This document shows positions 1 to 11,572 of a DNA stretch of 64,000 nucleotides, one piece after another (within the stretch, counting starts at the first letter, position 1; every line of letters starts with the position of its first letter). Both the position numbers and the translations under genes were made by a program. Location of the stretch: positions 13,231,001 to 13,295,000 of the forward strand of contig NC_068561.1 of the NCBI RefSeq assembly GCF_022201045.2, in the 5' to 3' direction. Under the pieces are notes generated by a model. That model saw only the letters and a program-made list of their open reading frames with translations. It was not told where the DNA came from and ran no database searches. Source of the DNA: Citrus sinensis. Taxonomy: Eukaryota > Streptophyta > Magnoliopsida > Sapindales > Rutaceae.

Positions 1-191
1 TTTATATATATATATATATAGAGAACATTAATCATATTAATCATATTCTTTATATATTCTTTACAAATTTAGATCGTATGTAGTATTGAGGTGCTGTAAC
101 TTTTAAGTTATAGTCATTGTAGAAAAAAAATATATTTATAAATAAAAGTTAATATTTGTAGTAAATATTACTTTTAGATAATAATTTTGAC

Positions 192-236
192 CAAAAAATA
201 AAAATAAAAATAAAAATAAAAATAAAAATAAAAATA
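192..236. repeat. Hexanucleotide (AAAAAT)n microsatellite
   Basis: About seven tandem copies of a T followed by five A are directly visible. It lies just upstream of a LINE tail. A short (TA)n run also opens the window at about 5-20. Confidence 0.9.
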
Positions 237-239
237 TCA

Positions 240-466
240 TTTACTAAATACTTTACAAGCTCCGAACTTGGACTTTAGGAGCAAATGGGATCTTGTTGTG
301 CTTAACGTGGGAGGTGAAGTGTGTATCTCAACATGGGTTAGCTAAAATGGTTCTAGATTTGGTTGTTTTGCCGGGACATCCAATAGATTTTTTGAGTGAT
401 GTGTAATCTTATTCCTTTTTCCTTTGAATAAAAACTTTTTTCCTTAACAAAAAAAAAAAAAAAAAT
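240..466 (+). mobile_element. 3' tail of a LINE (non-LTR retrotransposon)
   Basis: The plus strand has a degenerate frame resembling the C-terminal end of the RNase H region of plant LINEs: a histidine-glycine-leucine-alanine-lysine type stretch near 335-350, then a short hydrophobic tail with an aspartate-phenylalanine motif. A 17-base A run at 449-465 follows. The upstream part is missing or unrecognisable. The family assignment is by pattern only, and a generic polyadenylated retro-copy would look similar. Confidence 0.4.
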
Positions 467-1330
467 TAAAAGCCATCGTAGATCATTCCTATGACTTTGT
501 CAAACTATATTGCAATTAGGACATTTTTTTTTTTCATTTAGAATGTGCTACTAGAAGTCTAAAATTTCACCTCTTAGGTCATTGGACGGATAATACTACA
601 CTATTCCTTCATAAATCATAATGAGGAGAATGAATCCAAGAAATTATAGACTAAAATTCTCAATAGACTGAAATAAAATGTGGAGTAAATCTCGGTTTTA
701 TTGGCGCTAATTTTTAAACCATACATGGTAAATGTAAATTTGTAATGAACTTAAAATACAGTCTAATTTTTTTCCTGAACAACTTTTTGCTGCTGAATAA
801 ACCATGCTAGGTCGTAAAATCGCCTATGATTATATCTTACTCATTGCCGTGTTTTCCTTTCATGATCAAATGAAAGGAGGATCCATCACCATCAGTGATT
901 AATCCGACAAAGATTTTGCGCATCAGAAAGCGGTGTACACGTGCTCCCGCTCCCACCTTATCATTCCCCAGAATCCCCCTCGCTTTTAAAGCACTCACGA
1001 TCTACGAGCGCTCACGACCGTTAGGAATCCCGTCTCTGTCCGAGGTAGGCCCCACCTGACTCCCTTCTACCCAATCAATTCACGAAACGTATCACCTCGT
1101 TACAGCTGTGACATGAAACTTTCGTTTCACAGAATATACGGTGATTCTATTCCTAAACATTTTTTATTCCTCTGTAGCGACAGTTCAAAACGTAACAATT
1201 TTCCCTTTTTATCCTTTATATATATTTTTTATAAATTATTATTATTTTTCACCGATCACCTTTAAAATGCAAAGGGAAAGAGAGCGGGAAGGGAACCAGC
1301 GTCAGTTCTCTTGCTTTCCTCTACTTAAGC
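467..1330. other. Intergenic and upstream region of the pyrophosphatase gene
   Basis: No coding signal. From about 890 to 1130 the DNA is clearly more GC-rich than its surroundings, with many C runs. From about 1330 a CT-rich stretch looks like the start of a plant 5' leader. This is probably the promoter of the downstream pyrophosphatase gene; I see no unambiguous TATA box. Confidence 0.4.
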
Positions 1331-1349
1331 GCCCGTAGAGGAACTTAAC

Positions 1350-1735
1350 TTTAATATCTTCGCCATTACGCCTCTCTCTTTTCGAGATCGGTGCGTTTCT
1401 TTGTGGTCTTGAAGCTTCGTTCTCGTTAGGCCCTGTTTGGCTTTCAGTACTTGAACCGTTACGGGTACGTTTCCGAAATCGCTTTGTAACTCATAGATCG
1501 TCATTTCCTAGGTTTCTGGTGTTCCTGAGCCAATTTCCGTTTTTTTTTCTTCTGATTTTCTCTTTTGTTTTGTTTTTGGATCTGATTTTTATGTTGCTTA
1601 CACACTGAAGCTCACGCGTGTTGGCTTGATGGCTTTTGCTTCTGTATTTTAATATGTGAATAATATTACTGTTAAATTGATCGATTTTTTATTCGTTTTT
1701 GGATTACTAAGAAATTATTTTTTCGGTGCGAGGAA

Positions 1736-1783
<48 letters not shown>

Positions 1784-2668
1784 CTCTCTCTGTTTGTATT
1801 ATATAGGATTTTTTTTGTGTATTTTTTTCACATTTAGTATAGATTAAGCTGAACTCCTTGGTAGATCTGAGGTTGCTCTGCTTGATTTCTGTTTGCCGTA
1901 TAGAAAAGTAGAATTTGAAAACTGATTTTGATTTTTTTAATGATTTATTTCAGAGAAATTATGTTATTTAATGGAAGCATTAGATAAGAAATAAATCAAT
2001 CTTCGCTTGCGTTTGAATATTTAGCTGTGGTACGTTCATGTTTATTGCTAGACTCTGATTTTCAAGTTTGAATGGTGTTAAAAGTGTTGTTTGGTTAGCA
2101 TTTAGGAAAGCACTTGTAATTATTTTACTTTTGAAGTAAGGAGTTACCAGGAAGAATTTAGCCAAACAATGTCCAAAAAGTTGCAGTGAGCTCATTTAGC
2201 TTTTGGTTTATGAGTTTTTGATTATATTTCCTGAGCTATTAGGTTCTTTCTGATGTAATTATGTATATACACATTAGATCTACCAACTACGACTTGTGAG
2301 ATTGTAAATCCTAAATATGTTCCAGTTCTTTTGGCTGGCTTGGCATGGATCTTTTATAAATTCTATGGCTTGGAAGGAAAATAAAATTGTGAAACAACTA
2401 TTGGAATATATGAGTTTGCTTTTAAGTGATATCTCAGTTATACTGTCAAGTTCGTAGTCATTTAAGTTGGATTAATGAGCATTCAAATTTTAGTTTAGTA
2501 CATAGTATTTGAGTATTTTTCACATACTTTTAGTTGTTGGAATATATTTAAGAGCACTGTATCTGATTAAATAGTTCCTAAAATAACTGCCAAGAGATTA
2601 TCATTATTTCTTTTGGTTTCCAGAGCTAGTTGTACATTTGTTAACATTATGTTTGTTTAATGTTGCAG
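1350..2668 (+). other. Probable 5' leader exon and 5'UTR intron of the pyrophosphatase gene
   Basis: A CT-rich leader (about 1350-1464) is followed by a good donor (GGGTACGT, GT at 1465-1466). The first coding exon is preceded by an acceptor (TGTTGCAG ending at 2668) only two bases before the first ATG. The best reading is a leader intron of about 1.2 kb, common in plant housekeeping genes. The donor is my choice among several. A (TA)n microsatellite at about 1738-1780 lies inside it. Confidence 0.5.
1738..1780. repeat. (TA)n microsatellite
   Basis: About 20 uninterrupted TA dinucleotides inside the inferred leader intron of the pyrophosphatase gene. Likely polymorphic. Confidence 0.95.
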
Positions 2669-2670
2669 TT

Positions 2671-5152
2671 ATGATGGCTCCACCAATTGAGACTTCAAGC
2701 AAAACTCCTGTCTCCCAACCTCCAGCACATCCTCCGCTTAATGAAAGGATACTTTCTTCAATGAGCAGGAGGTCTGTTGCTGCACATCCTTGGCATGATC
2801 TTGAGATTGGTATGTAATACTGTTGTAAGACTCAAGGTGTTAATATTTGGTTATTCATTTTAATTAATGGTGTCATAACTTTGTATATCATTCCTTTTGT
2901 CATTCAAATACAGGACCTGGAGCTCCAAAGATTTTCAATTGCGTAAGGATACTGAACTTAAACTAAAATTTGGTCACTGTATTTATTCAACAGTTGTGCA
3001 TACATATCTATATTTCTGCATGCAATGCTTCTGTTGCTGGTGATTATTTTTTAGGAAATCCAGCTGGGAATGCTGTTATTAGTGATCTCTTTGTATAATG
3101 TTCTATTTCAGGGGACCTATAGATTTTCAAGCTCTTATTATCGTGATTTTTCACTCTTCTTTCCCTGTGTTCTTAGCAGGATATGCTTTCAATGCAACTC
3201 TTATTAAGGAAAAAGGAAAAAATTGTCTCTCTAATTTTCAAATCACCATTCATGCTTATTCTCTGTCTCACTCTCTTTCAAGAATATGGAGTTTGAGCAA
3301 TTAACATGTTGAATTACCACCTTACATATACACTTTTTATGTTTATTAATAGTATTATCTTTAACAACTTTGCAATTGCCATTTATTAATTAAGGAAAGA
3401 AAGCAAGTACGTTTGTTCAATTAATTTTGCAATTTCCATTTATTTAAGAAAAGAAAGCAAGCATGATTGTTTAGTTAACTGAATAGGGGCAATTTGACTG
3501 ATTGTTTACATATAAATTTGATACATTTGGAATTCTTGCTCATCTACTGTAGTGAAAGTTTGGGTAATGTATGCAGGTGATTGAAATTGGGAAAGGGAGC
3601 AAGGTGAAATATGAACTTGACAAAAAATCTGGACTGATCATGGTGATCTTATGTGCTAAGTCAATTTTCTATTTTCTCTATGCTTTCTAGAGATTTACAG
3701 CGGGTTGCTAAATGAGAGATAAATTTGCAGGTTGATCGTGTTCTTTACTCTTCAGTTGTGTACCCCCATAACTATGGTTTCATACCTCGTACTCTTTGCG
3801 AAGACAATGATCCCCTTGATGTCCTGATCATCATGCAGGTATGCTGTTTGATATCCGTTTCCTTTGAAATGTAGTGCTTTTGCATGCATTTTTGTTCACT
3901 ATGCTGATTGTTCAAAAGCACTTTTCTTTTATTTTACACATTTGCCCAAGGCAGTTGAGATGAACTATTGTCCAAAATCTGAATGATTTATCTGCAGTAA
4001 TTTCATTGGTCATTTTAGAGTGCATGCATGGTTATGCTTTGCCAGCCTTTGGTTTCAAAAATTTTGAGGCAACTAAACTTGTATAAAATTTTATAAGTTC
4101 ACTCTATCTTAATTATTTTGATGACTTCATCAGGAGCCAGTTCTTCCAGGCTGCTTTCTTCGGGCTAAAGCCATCGGACTCATGCCTATGATTGATCAGG
4201 TATTTAAATCCCATGTGGACATAAGTTCTTCCCTGTGAATATAATGTGTGGAGAATAACGTAAATTTCTATAAATTTAGGGTGAGAAAGATGATAAGATC
4301 ATTGCTGTCTGTGCTGATGATCCCGAGTACCGACACTACAATGACATTAAGGAGCTTCCACCACATCGTTTGGCTGAGATCCGCCGCTTCTTTGAAGACT
4401 GTATCCTTTCTACAATTTATAATGGAAGCATATGTTTTATTTGTGAATTGCCCTTTCTTTCCTTGATGCAAGTGGAACTCTAGAACTCTAGTCTTTCCTT
4501 AATAAATTATTTAGACAAGAAAAATGAGAACAAGGAAGTTGCTGTAAATGACTTTCTGCCAGCCTCTGATGCCTATAATTCAGTCCAGCAGTCTATGTAA
4601 GAGATATTCCTCTCTGACACTAACTTGTAGACATAAGAGATACGTGCTCATACACACAAAAAGATGCTTATCAATATGCATTACATTATACTTGTGCTAA
4701 TTTTCTTTATCAAATTTGTCACATATTTTGTACTGATCTGTTTTCTTCTGATATGATCCAAGAGTCGAATATTGATAAGCATCTTTTTGTGTGTATGAGC
4801 ACGTATCTCTTATGTCTAGTCGAATATAAACGTCTGGTCACCCGACTCTAAATCGGTGTATGTGCATTACATTGTTTACTAATCCTTTGGAAGAGGCCAG
4901 CATGCATGCATTGCGCGTCCCTATAATTTCAAGGATTTTATAAAATGATCATCTCTGAGGGTTCATTGACCTATTTTTTTCTCCAGTTTTTCTTTAATCC
5001 TTTGTACTTGTGTGCATATTAGCCTCTTTTCATTATATCAGCCTCTTTGCATGTATAGATGATTGTGATTGTGGCTTTAAGCTAATAATATGCTTCTTTT
5101 ACTTTGAAGGAACCTCTATGCTGACTATATTGTGGAGAGCTTGAGGCGGTAG
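2671..5152 (+). CDS. Soluble inorganic pyrophosphatase, eight coding exons
   Basis: Family I soluble pyrophosphatase: hydrolyses PPi to two phosphates with Mg2+, normally in the cytosol, and keeps biosynthetic reactions moving forward. Coding exons read from the sequence are 2671-2809, 2914-2942, 3577-3642, 3731-3838, 4134-4199, 4280-4400, 4515-4596 and 5110-5152. All introns are GT-AG and the phases match, giving 654 nt and 217 residues, the usual plant length. The family signature EDNDPLDVL (DxDPxD, metal-binding aspartates) is in exon 4. The active-site stretches around [33 protein letters not shown] and FFEDYKKNE are intact. Translation could start at 2671 or at the adjacent in-frame ATG 2674. 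There is no transit peptide, so the protein is cytosolic rather than plastidic. The paralogue number cannot be assigned from sequence alone. Confidence 0.95.
4628..4818 (+). repeat. Perfect 50-bp inverted repeat (foldback) in pyrophosphatase intron 7
   Basis: Arms 4628-4677 and 4769-4818 are exact reverse complements, separated by a 91-nt loop. The whole structure lies between coding exons 7 and 8, so the primary transcript can form a 50-bp perfect hairpin. The motif GTCGAATAT occurs at 4764-4772 and again at 4819-4827, on both sides of the right arm. This suggests the right arm was made by an inverted template switch rather than by a MITE insertion. Confidence 0.95.
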
Positions 5153-7420
5153 TCGTTTGATCACCTGAGTGATAGATTCGGTCGTGTGATGTTTCATACA
5201 GATATGGTGTTGTTACATATACAAGTCCTTTTATCATTACAAGAAACTCTATTTCTCCTTGCACGCACGCACAATGTTTCTTCAAATGCGTGCCTATATA
5301 GTGCATTTTCTTGGTTAATTGACTACTACTGCTACGCCCGTGAAACTGGATGATGGTATATGATCGCGATAATTTTGAACAAGTCTCACCTGTAATGTTT
5401 CTCTCTTTTATTATATGCTGAGAGATACATTTTGTCATTTTTTTGTTTGTCTATTGGCTTGGATGCTGAGACTGAGCTCGGTTTTTTCACACAGCGCCCA
5501 GCAAATATGAATATACAATGTGGAGACAGTGGTCAACTTGAGATTTTATTTTTTTACGTGACAATAAGAATGAAAACTGGCTACGTCTTTTGGCTTCTAG
5601 ATGCACCTTTTATCGGACGGTCTAGCTGCAATTGAATGAACTAGTCAATAGATTTTAGACACTTTTCGAGGCAAGTGTTAGGGATGCGAAACGTTTCGTT
5701 GGCTATTGCTTGATAAAAATTGTCGACAGCGTAGGCCAAAAATCTCTTCTTTAGGAGATTTTGTTTGGTATAATTTTTTAAGTAGAATTTATTTAAGTAG
5801 AGTTTTTATTTAAAAAAAATTAATTATTTGGTTGTCAAAAAGAGTTTTTATTAAAATTTATAAAATTATTTTAATAAACAAGTTTTTTAAAGTTATGTTA
5901 TGAAAAGAATAAAATAAAATTGTCAAATAAGTTAAGGATATTTTAAATATTTTAATATTAAAAAAAATTCAATTTCTAGTTTTAAAAACTTAAAATTTGA
6001 GTTTTTAATAGTACAAACAAATTAACTTATTTAAACTTTAAAAATTCTATTAGAAAAACAATCAAACAACAACAAAAATTATAATAAGAATTTATGAGAT
6101 TAAATAAATATTTATAATCATTAAATAAGTTATATTAAACATGCACTTAGTCCATTAAAGTGTTGCGCAAGTAAATTTCAAATAGGAGATTCTTGTTATT
6201 ATTATCTTCTCACTTAAAATGAAACTTGCATTTACTTCGATGTCCGGTGACAAGTCAGCTTAAACAAAAGCAATATCGCATGCTCGCAATGCATCCCGTA
6301 ACCAGAAACAGTAACAAAATAGTAAAAGTGAAAAAAAAAAATGAAAACGCAAACTTTCCTTTTTTTCAATTATAGTTGAAATACAACAATTATTTATATC
6401 AAGACTTGAAATACAGCAATTTTTTATATCAAGACATGACTTGTATATTTTAAGGAACTTTAATGATGTTGCTGGTGATTTATAACTAAGTTGCACGTCA
6501 TTTTAGTAGTTCCTTTGTATTGATTGAAGAATTTTTGTTGGAAATAACTCGTTACTTTGAGGTTTTATGTATTATTCTGATAAGAGTTTCTCCACTAAAA
6601 AGAAAAACATATAATTTATCTTGCAAGCACCGCTTTTCAAATGATCTCACTTATTTCTTAATTTATCTTTTTTTTTTAACTCCCATATGCTCTCTCTTTC
6701 TCCCTCATATCTTCCCGACCATCAAGTTCATCGTCACTATCACTATCACCAACAATTAGAATTGCAAAACTCAATATTTTTGACGAAGTTATCCACTTAC
6801 ACATTGTTTTCTTTTTTTTAAAAAAAAAAATTCAGTTGTTCCTATGAATATTTTACTTTGAATTTAGAGTACTTAAATTCAATGATTATAGTCATTTTGA
6901 TTGTCGGAACACAAGAGCAAAAGAGAACTTCAACTTAGCACAACCTAAATGCAAGGCAAGTTAGAAAGTAGAACAATAGCGATGGGCACCAGATTTTCTA
7001 TTTCGGATTTTAACTTGTTGTCTTTGGATTGTGGACTATGGCTTTTGACCATCTGGGTTTTAGTTTCATTTTAGATATCAAATCTGATTTTTTTGGATTT
7101 AAATATTTTGAAGTCTTAATTTGATTATTCGATTTTTATTGTAATTAAAAAACATTGCGTTTTGTAAATTATATTTCTCGGTGGCGAAGGTGAGAATTGG
7201 TGATAAAAGATTGGTGGAAGGGATAATGATGGCGGTGTTTGAGGATATGAGAATATAAATGTGGTAAATAAGGTTAATTTGAAAAGTATGGATCACCGCT
7301 CTTTCTTTCGCGGGCTTGTTGACTTGGGCCTGTTGATCGTTTAAGCCATTTGTTACGATTTCTTCCCGCTCCAGCAAAATTTCCTTTCCCGCCCGATGCT
7401 GTGTCTTCTGACGAACCATC
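5153..7420. other. 3' end of the pyrophosphatase gene and AT-rich intergenic DNA
   Basis: The 3'UTR probably runs a few hundred bases past 5152. From about 5760 to 6130 there is very AT-rich sequence that may be a decayed MITE, but I could not define termini or a target duplication. The rest, to 7420, has only short chance ORFs. Confidence 0.5.
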
Positions 7421-7439
7421 TCGATAACAACGCCACCCC

Positions 7440-8830
7440 CTTTCTTTCAAAAATGCTGCTATTTATCTTGAATTTGCGTCTCGAAAAACAAAACGCACCG
7501 TTTGGTTTTCCCTCTCTACACGTGTTGCTTCATTTGCTTTCCACTTATCTTTCACTTTTACTTTCACTTTCCACTTTCTTTATTTACTTTCACTTTTCCT
7601 TTTCCACTTAGCCCCGAAAAGGTAAATATGAACGGGACCATAGCTCTGATTTTCTGCAGACCTTCCCTTATCCACTTAGCCTCGAAAAGGTAAACACGAA
7701 CAAGACCACGACTCCAATTTTTTTCAGACCACGGCTCTGATTAATGTAGGAACAATAAATGCTTACGAGTTTTGTAATGTAGAGATTCATCACTTTCACA
7801 AATCAGTTTCGATTTTTCAGTTTCCAAACCAAATCGTAAACTTAGGGTTTTTCACTAGCGCTGCAATAAACTTCGCTTAAATTTTCAGACCTTCCCGAAA
7901 AAGCAAAGGAAAAAGCAAAGCAAAGGAAATAAGTGCTGCACTGCTGGAACGCAACAAATGAAATAAGTGCTGCACGTTGACTGTCCTTCTCTTTTACATA
8001 ACGCAACTGAAGAAACACGTGCTTCAAAAGCAAATGGCAATCAAATTACCAAACGGTGCGTTTTGTCTTTCCGGTAGTAAATTCGGGGTGCAAATTCGGG
8101 GTAAATAGCTTTTTCCTTCTTTCAATGAATGTAAAAAGAGTGCTGCTATTTACCCCGAATTTGCGCCCCGAAAAACAAAACGCACCGTTTGATTTTCCCT
8201 CTCCACACGTGTTGCTTAATTTGCTTTCCACTTAGCTTTCACTTTTGCTTTCACTTTCTACTTCCTTCATTTGCTTTCACTTTCCCTTTTCCACTTAGCC
8301 CTGAAAAGGTAAACACGAACGGGACCACGGCTTCGATTTTCTTCATACCACGGCTCCGATTAATGTAGGAACAATAAATGCTTACGAGTTTTGTAATGTA
8401 AAGATTCAGTATTTTCACAAATCAGTTCCGATTTTTCAGTTTATAAACCAAATCGTAAACTTAGGGTTTTTCACTAGCGCTGCAATGAACTCCGCTTAAA
8501 TCTTCAAACCTTCCCGAAAAAGCAAAGGAAATAAGTGTTGCACAACTGGAACGCAACAAATGAAATAAGTGCTGCACGTTGACTGTCCTTCCCTTTTACA
8601 TAAAGCAACTGAAGAAACATGTGCTTCAAAAGCAAATGACAACCAAATTACCAAAAGGTGCATTTTGTCTTTCGGGGAGCAAATTCGGGGTGCAAATTCG
8701 GGGTAAATAGCTTTTTCCTTCTTTCAATGAATGTAAAAAGAGTGCTACTATTTACCCCAAATTTGCGCCCCGAAAAACAAAACGCACCGTTTGGTTTTCT
8801 CTCTCCACACGTGTTGCTTCATTTGCTTAA
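7440..8830. repeat. Tandem array of about 600-690-bp units containing foldbacks
   Basis: The same block recurs starting near 7450, 8138 and 8740. Each copy opens with a GCTGCTATTTA-like stretch (GCTACTATTTA in the third), then AAAACAAAACGCACCGTTTG, then CT-rich sequence and an ACACGTGTTGCTT motif. The third copy is cut off at about 8828. Unit 1 has an extra internal duplication of about 75 bp (CACTTAGCC...GAAAAGGTAAA at 7606 and 7674). At the unit junctions the DNA folds back: 8051-8109 pairs with 8132-8190, and 8653-8710 with about 8733-8792, both imperfectly. The termini (AAACGGTGCGTTTTGT) look like transposon ends, but no target duplication was found. Confidence 0.75.
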
Positions 8831-8975
8831 AAAAAAACTGTAATGAAAAATTTTTATTATACAAGTAAAAAATTATATTAACATAATTTTTAAATTGCAG
8901 CATTTAGTGTTTTCCAAACACTTTAGTTTTGTAGTTTTTAAGTTACAACTGTCCAATCTCAATATCAAACGAACC

Positions 8976-9424
8976 TTATATGATACAAATTTTTATGTGT
9001 ATACTACGTTACATCATTCATTGGTGCTTGGAAATCATCGGAATGATGTATAATTTACAATGAAAACTTTGAAATTTGAGAGCATTTTTACTCCCATATT
9101 ATTAAATCAATATGTAATGCCGAAATTTGGGTAAATTGAATTCAAGTTTAAGAAATAAGAAAACTGAGGCATCACGCTGTAGGTTTTAATTTAGGTTAAA
9201 ATAGGAACATCAAATTTAATAAAAAATAAGCTCTTATCAATTTTTCTTAATAAATTATTCGCTACGAAATAGTTTTTTTTTTTTTTTTTACCAATGAAGA
9301 TGTAGTTTATTAACTCCTATTCTTTCTTTACAAATTATAAAAAGCTAATTTGATTTCTCATTTTTTTTAAATCATAAAAACTAAATTTGTTTTTCTCTCT
9401 TATTTAGACAACGCTAAAAAATCG
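8976..9424. repeat. Direct repeat block, copy 1 (pairs with 9851-10305)
   Basis: About 450 bp of AT-rich DNA that reappears about 875 bp downstream with scattered substitutions and small indels. Shared landmarks include CATTCATTGGTGCTTGG, ATCAATATGTAATGCCGAA and CTTATTTAGACAAC. No ORF inside. It is either a local tandem duplication or two solo copies of a repeat. Confidence 0.85.
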
Positions 9425-9501
9425 AAGGAAAAAAATCATTATCATGTCTAGGGTTGTATGTAATAGTCCATTTCATCCTTACTTTTAAATAATATTTTAA
9501 A

Positions 9502-9562
9502 ATATCATTCCGTTAACTCAACGTTAAGCCTAAAATATCAATTCGTTAACTCAACGTTAATT
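9502..9562. repeat. Short tandem repeat, about 29 bp x 2
   Basis: A unit of the form AAATATCA-T-CGTTAACTCAACGTTAA occurs twice in succession and contains the imperfect palindrome GTTAACTCAACGTTAA. It lies in the spacer between the two 450-bp blocks. Confidence 0.7.
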
Positions 9563-9850
9563 AAATACCATTTGTTAGTAATTCATTCAGGGTAAAAAAA
9601 AAATTTCCATGAAAGAGAATTAGAACAAATAAATAAAAGTTGACATAACTAAAAATAATTTTTATCTAATCACACTAAATAGAAAATACTGAAAAAGATG
9701 AAAATTTCTATTTCAAGCAATTGTTTTACAACTTGAATTTGAATGTCTTCGGAGTTTTATAAACGTTATGTTGGACTTTGAACATCATATGATATCCTAA
9801 TGAGTAATGAAAGTTGAAAATTTTGTCAACTAATGGTAAGATGGAGTGGA

Positions 9851-10305
9851 TTATATGATACAAAATTTTCAGTGTGTATACTACGTGATATCATTCATTG
9901 GTGCTTGGGAATCATCCCAATGATGTATAAATTACAATGAAAACTTTTGAAATTTGGGAGCATTACTCCTATATTATTAAATCAATATGTAATGCCGAAT
10001 TTTGGGTAAATTGAATTCAAGTTTTAAGAAATAAGAAAACAGAGGCATCACGCCGTACGTTTTTATTTATGTTAAAATAGGAACATCAAATTTAATAAAA
10101 AATAAGTTCTTATCAAAATTTCTTAAAAAATGATTGGCTACAAAATAAATTTTTTTTTTATCAATGAACATGTCCTAGTTTATTAATTCCTATTCTTTCT
10201 TTGCAAATTATAAAAAGCAAATTTGATTTCTCATTCTTTTTTTTTTAATCATAAAAACTAAATTTGTTTTTCCCTCTTATTTAGACAACTGCAAAAAATC
10301 AAATC
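9851..10305. repeat. Direct repeat block, copy 2 (pairs with 8976-9424)
   Basis: Second copy of the 450-bp block. It shows indels in poly-A/T runs and about 5-8 percent visible divergence from copy 1, judged by eye. Confidence 0.85.
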
Positions 10306-10659
10306 ATAACTATATTTATTCCTTTTTTTTTTTTAACTTTATCTTTCAACTGCACACAACTCTAAAGGGATTGTGTTTTTTTTTAATCAATTGGAACCCT
10401 TCCTTCACCACCCCCATGGAGGTGGTCTACAATGTTCATAATAATTTCCTATTTATCTAATTGTTGCTAAGCAGTTTTTGGATGTTAAATGAATCTCTAT
10501 AAGGTAATCTTAATGTCGTCGATTTCTCGAATTCAAGTGAACCTCCATAAGAGTATCAATCACTTTCCAGCCTCTAGATTACATTATTGTTCAATACCTA
10601 GCCAAATAATCCAACACTAATACCCAATGTTCTTTTAAAATGAAAATAACAATAATATT

Positions 10660-11572
10660 TAGGGATGATAGAAATCCCTATGGGGACGAGGTCCTTGGGA
10701 ATTTTCCCCATTTGAAGAGGGTACGATGACGATTTTATATCTAATTACTTATTTGGGGAAGGGACGGGGATGAGGTGAAATCCCCATTCCTTCCCCATTT
10801 TCCTAATTTAATTTTTATTTTTCTAGAATTATTAGTCAATAAATAATAAATTTTAAATTATAAAATATTAAATAGTGGTGTAAATAACAAATATTAAAAT
10901 ATTTATACAAATAATATAAAATGTTTAATATAATTTAGACTTAATTACAACCAAAAGCACACAATCCCACAAGCTCATAACTCACAAATCAAACTCTAAA
11001 TTACTTTCTCACAGTCTTGTTCATCCTTTCCAAATTATCCGTGCAGTAATAAGCACACAACTCGTCTTCATCTCATCATAGCCTAGTAGCATGTTGCGTT
11101 GTTAGTGGCCAATTAACCTAACTCATCGCAACGTCAACTAGCAGCCACACATGCGGCTTTGTTGCGCCAAAGTCGGTGATCAACATGTATCATTAGTCAT
11201 AGACAACAATCACGCCAATATTGTATAAAAATCACATTATTTGAATTTTGTTTTGAAAATCATTATTTGAATATTATATATACCAAAAGTTTGAAGGAGT
11301 ATAATGAAATATAAGGCCCATTCATGATCATTTTCATTTTATGTTATATATTTTTAGGTTAATATTAAATTAAGTTTGAAAACTAAAAAAAGACATCAGT
11401 TATTCGAAGATCGGAGACTACTCGGGATCCCCTGTTATTATTCGGAGAGAGAATAAGGATCCCCTCAAGCAATTCTGATGGAGACAGAAAGAAAATAATA
11501 ATATATACAGAACATTAGAGATGGGTACGAGGATATTGATCTCCTCCCCACCCCAGCCCAATGTCATCCCTA
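10660..11572. mobile_element. Non-autonomous hAT (Ac-like) transposon, 913 bp
   Basis: The left end starts TAGGGATGA and the right end finishes TCATCCCTA, an exact inverted pair resembling the Ac-type hAT terminus. The element is flanked by a perfect 8-bp duplication ATAATATT (10652-10659 and 11573-11580), the size expected for hAT. Internal sequence near both ends is rich in GGGGA/TCCCC motifs, as in subterminal transposase-binding repeats. There is no transposase frame, so it depends on another element to move. Confidence 0.85.

Noticed and set aside
1656..1847. ORF with repeated YI residues
   Set aside because: It is a translation of the (TA)n microsatellite in an intron. The same applies to the ORFs on both strands across 27655-27704.
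5760..6130. Possible MITE after the pyrophosphatase gene
   Set aside because: AT-rich with some inverted similarity, but no consistent ends or target duplication.
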